DNA of 64,000 nt from Chondrus crispus (Eukaryota; Rhodophyta; Florideophyceae; Gigartinales; Gigartinaceae). Position numbers and translations under genes: made by a program. A model generated the notes under the pieces. The model was not told the DNA's origin. It made no database searches and worked only from the letters and a program-made list of their open reading frames with translations. Position 1 is the first letter of the stretch. The number at the start of each line of letters is the position of its first letter. The DNA is taken from contig NW_005179334.1 in assembly GCF_000350225.1 (NCBI RefSeq), forward strand, positions 466,750 through 530,749. Reading direction: 5' to 3'. Below are positions 62,491 through 64,000 of this stretch, in pieces.

Positions 62491-62910
62491 TGCACACGTT
62501 GTCATATGGAGATTCCTGCAAGTGATTTCCCCCCCTCGCTCCTCACCCGTTCCCCTCCCCACCTTCCTCTCCACCTCTCCTCACCTCTCCCCACCTCTTC
62601 TCAAGCCTCCCCGCCGCTCCCCACCGCTCCCCTCTCTCCTTCTTCCTCCGCCGCACCTCCGCTTCTCGCGACCGAACGCCTGCTCCGCTCCCTTCCCACA
62701 GACGCTCCCACGTTTTCTGTACACACACTTGTATCCACGTCGGCGCAAAAGGCAAAACCGCAATGCGTGCTGTACCCACCATACATATCGTACATAACTA
62801 TTAAAGCCGCCACGCGGCCGGACGCCCGACCTCCAACGCCACCCTCCACCCATCCCTCACCCCCCGACCAGCGAAGAAAAGACGCTTGCACTCCGATCCC
62901 ACGCCCGACC

Positions 62911-63984
62911 ATGAAGACGGTTTTCACGCTTCTGACGCTGACGCTTCTGCTGCTGCTGTCCCCCGCGCTGGCGGCACCGCTGCAGGTGGTGTCGCGCGCG
63001 ACGTCCGGGCTGAACCTGGCGTTCTGCTCGTCGACGAGCGAGTGCGTGGAGCCGCGGCTGTGCTACGGAGACGACCTGGCGACGCTGTGCCAGCGCGTCG
63101 ACGACGCGCTGTGCTTCTGCTTCCCCGCGGTGGTGCCGACGTGCGCGACCGTGGCCGACTGCGACAGCGGCGAGAGCTGCGCCAAGACGCCGCGCTTCGC
63201 GGAGCTGATCTGCGTCGCGGACGGCGCGGATGACGGCGTCGGGCCGCTCGCGCCCGCCGGCGGCGAGGACGGCGACGGGGAAAGCGGCGGCGGCGAGGAG
63301 GGAGAGGGCGGTGGCGGCGAAGAAGAGGAGACTACTGGTGGCGAGGAGGAGGAGACTGCTGGTGGTGGTGAAGAAGAGGAGACTACTGGTGGTGGTGAAG
63401 AGGAGGAGACTACTGGTGGTGGTGAAGAAGAGGAGACTACTGGTGGTGGTGAAGAAGAGGAGACTACTAGTGGCGGCGAAGAAGAGGAAGCTGGAGGCGA
63501 GGAAGGCGAAGAGGGCGAGGAAGGTGGGGAGGGCGAAGAAGGCGAAGAGGGTGAGGAAGGTGAGGAGGGCGAAGAAGGCGAAGAGGGTGAGGAGGGCGAG
63601 GAAGGTGAGGAGGGTGAGGAAGGTGAGGAGGGCGAAGAAGGCGAAGAGGGTGAGGAGGGCGAGGAAGGTGAGGAGGGTGAAGAGGGTGAAGAGGGCGAAG
63701 AGGGCGAGGAAGGTGAGGAGGGCGAAGAGGGCGAAGAGGGCGAAGAGGGCGAAGCGAACGAGGCGGGGCTGGAGACGATATGCATCGACGCGGCGGCCCT
63801 GTCGCATCTACCTACGTCGGAGCTAGTGTACTCGCGTGCCGCGCTAGGGCGCGCGCTGTGCGACACGTCCGGCAGCTGCGCGACGGGCGGGCACGTGGTG
63901 GTGTGGCGCGGGCGTGCGATGATGATGCGCACGTACTGCGCCTCGGCAGCCGGCGGGTGCCTGCGGCTGCTGCTGCGTGGTTGA
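62911..63984 (+). CDS. Secreted protein with long acidic Glu/Gly repeat between two cysteine-containing domains
   Basis: 357 residues from ATG 62911. The frame is open further upstream, but this ATG begins a clear signal peptide (MKTVFTLLTLTLLLLLSPAL). Residues about 30-105 form a cysteine-rich domain (FCSSTSECVEPRLCYGDD, CATVADCDSGESCAKTP). Then come EEEETTGGG-type repeats (about 125-190) and a nearly pure EEGEEGEGEE run (about 195-285). The C-terminal 70 residues have CIDAAAL, LCDTSGSCATGGHVVVWRGR, MRTYC and GGC and look folded. No family is recognised. Such acidic extracellular spacers may bind cations or basic wall polymers; that is speculation. Repeat length is probably variable between individuals. 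The stop is at 63982-63984. Confidence 0.8.
   Translation: MKTVFTLLTLTLLLLLSPALAAPLQVVSRATSGLNLAFCSSTSECVEPRLCYGDDLATLCQRVDDALCFCFPAVVPTCATVADCDSGESCAKTPRFAELICVADGADDGVGPLAPAGGEDGDGESGGGEEGEGGGGEEEETTGGEEEETAGGGEEEETTGGGEEEETTGGGEEEETTGGGEEEETTSGGEEEEAGGEEGEEGEEGGEGEEGEEGEEGEEGEEGEEGEEGEEGEEGEEGEEGEEGEEGEEGEEGEEGEEGEEGEEGEEGEEGEEGEEGEEGEANEAGLETICIDAAALSHLPTSELVYSRAALGRALCDTSGSCATGGHVVVWRGRAMMMRTYCASAAGGCLRLLLRG
63310..63755 (+). repeat. Coding minisatellites: 24-base EEEETTGG units, then GAGGGCGA-type units
   Basis: 63320-63480 repeats gaggagactactggtggtgg-like units in frame. 63500-63755 repeats short gaagaaggcgaagagggtga-like units. Purine-only on the plus strand for most of its length. 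Confidence 0.9.
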
Positions 63985-64000
63985 TTATCGCTCTCGCTTG

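Noticed and set aside
62857-63932. Minus-strand open frames with long Ser/Pro or Leu/Phe runs
   Set aside because: Antisense of the Glu/Gly minisatellite; low complexity and no independent features.

Overview
This is a nuclear window from a eukaryote. The long single-exon genes, the mixture of GC-rich host genes with many retrotransposons and MITEs, and the NB-ARC/WD40 protein would fit a red macroalga of the Chondrus type. That placement is inference from gene style; nothing in the window proves it. I saw no rRNA, tRNA or CRISPR array. One run of exactly 100 N (15157-15256) marks a scaffold gap.

Layout. 1-16.4 kb is a graveyard of retroelements. It holds a non-LTR retrotransposon with a C-terminal restriction-like endonuclease region, split by a 1.1 kb DNA transposon (177-4026). 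Next come a doubtful GC-rich gene overlapping an opposite-strand integrase tail (5.7-8.0 kb), a decayed Ty3/gypsy element (8.8-13.5 kb), and a truncated Ty1/copia element on the minus strand that still has its 136-bp LTR (13.5-16.4 kb). From 16.7 to 53.8 kb lies an array of seven paralogous genes for a predicted three-pass membrane protein with a seven-cysteine outer domain and a very conserved inner tail. The array is interrupted by an NLR-like gene (NB-ARC plus near-identical WD40 repeats, 20.5-24.7 kb), an almost complete Ty1/copia element with 307-bp LTRs (34.5-39.4 kb), a pogo/Tigger element (39.7-41.9 kb) and several MITEs. 55.9-57.0 kb holds two small secreted cysteine-rich proteins with cystine-knot-like modules. 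59.9-64 kb holds a Sel1-repeat protein and a secreted protein with a long acidic repeat.

How the parts fit. The two-gene block 28.6-34.2 kb (copies 2 and 3) recurs at 43.3-48.3 kb (copies 4 and 5), and copies 6 and 7 follow. Comparing paralogues gives internal empty sites for a MITE, a small palindrome and other insertions. Outer domains fall into three visible types (copies 2/4, 3/7, 5/6) while tails are homogenised, and copy 5 is a mosaic. The 5' region of copy 1 was also copied in inverted orientation to about 34.2 kb, where the copia element later landed. The best candidate for an undescribed system is this diversifying membrane-protein array next to an NLR with concertedly evolving WD40 repeats. 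A role in recognition or immunity is a hypothesis only.
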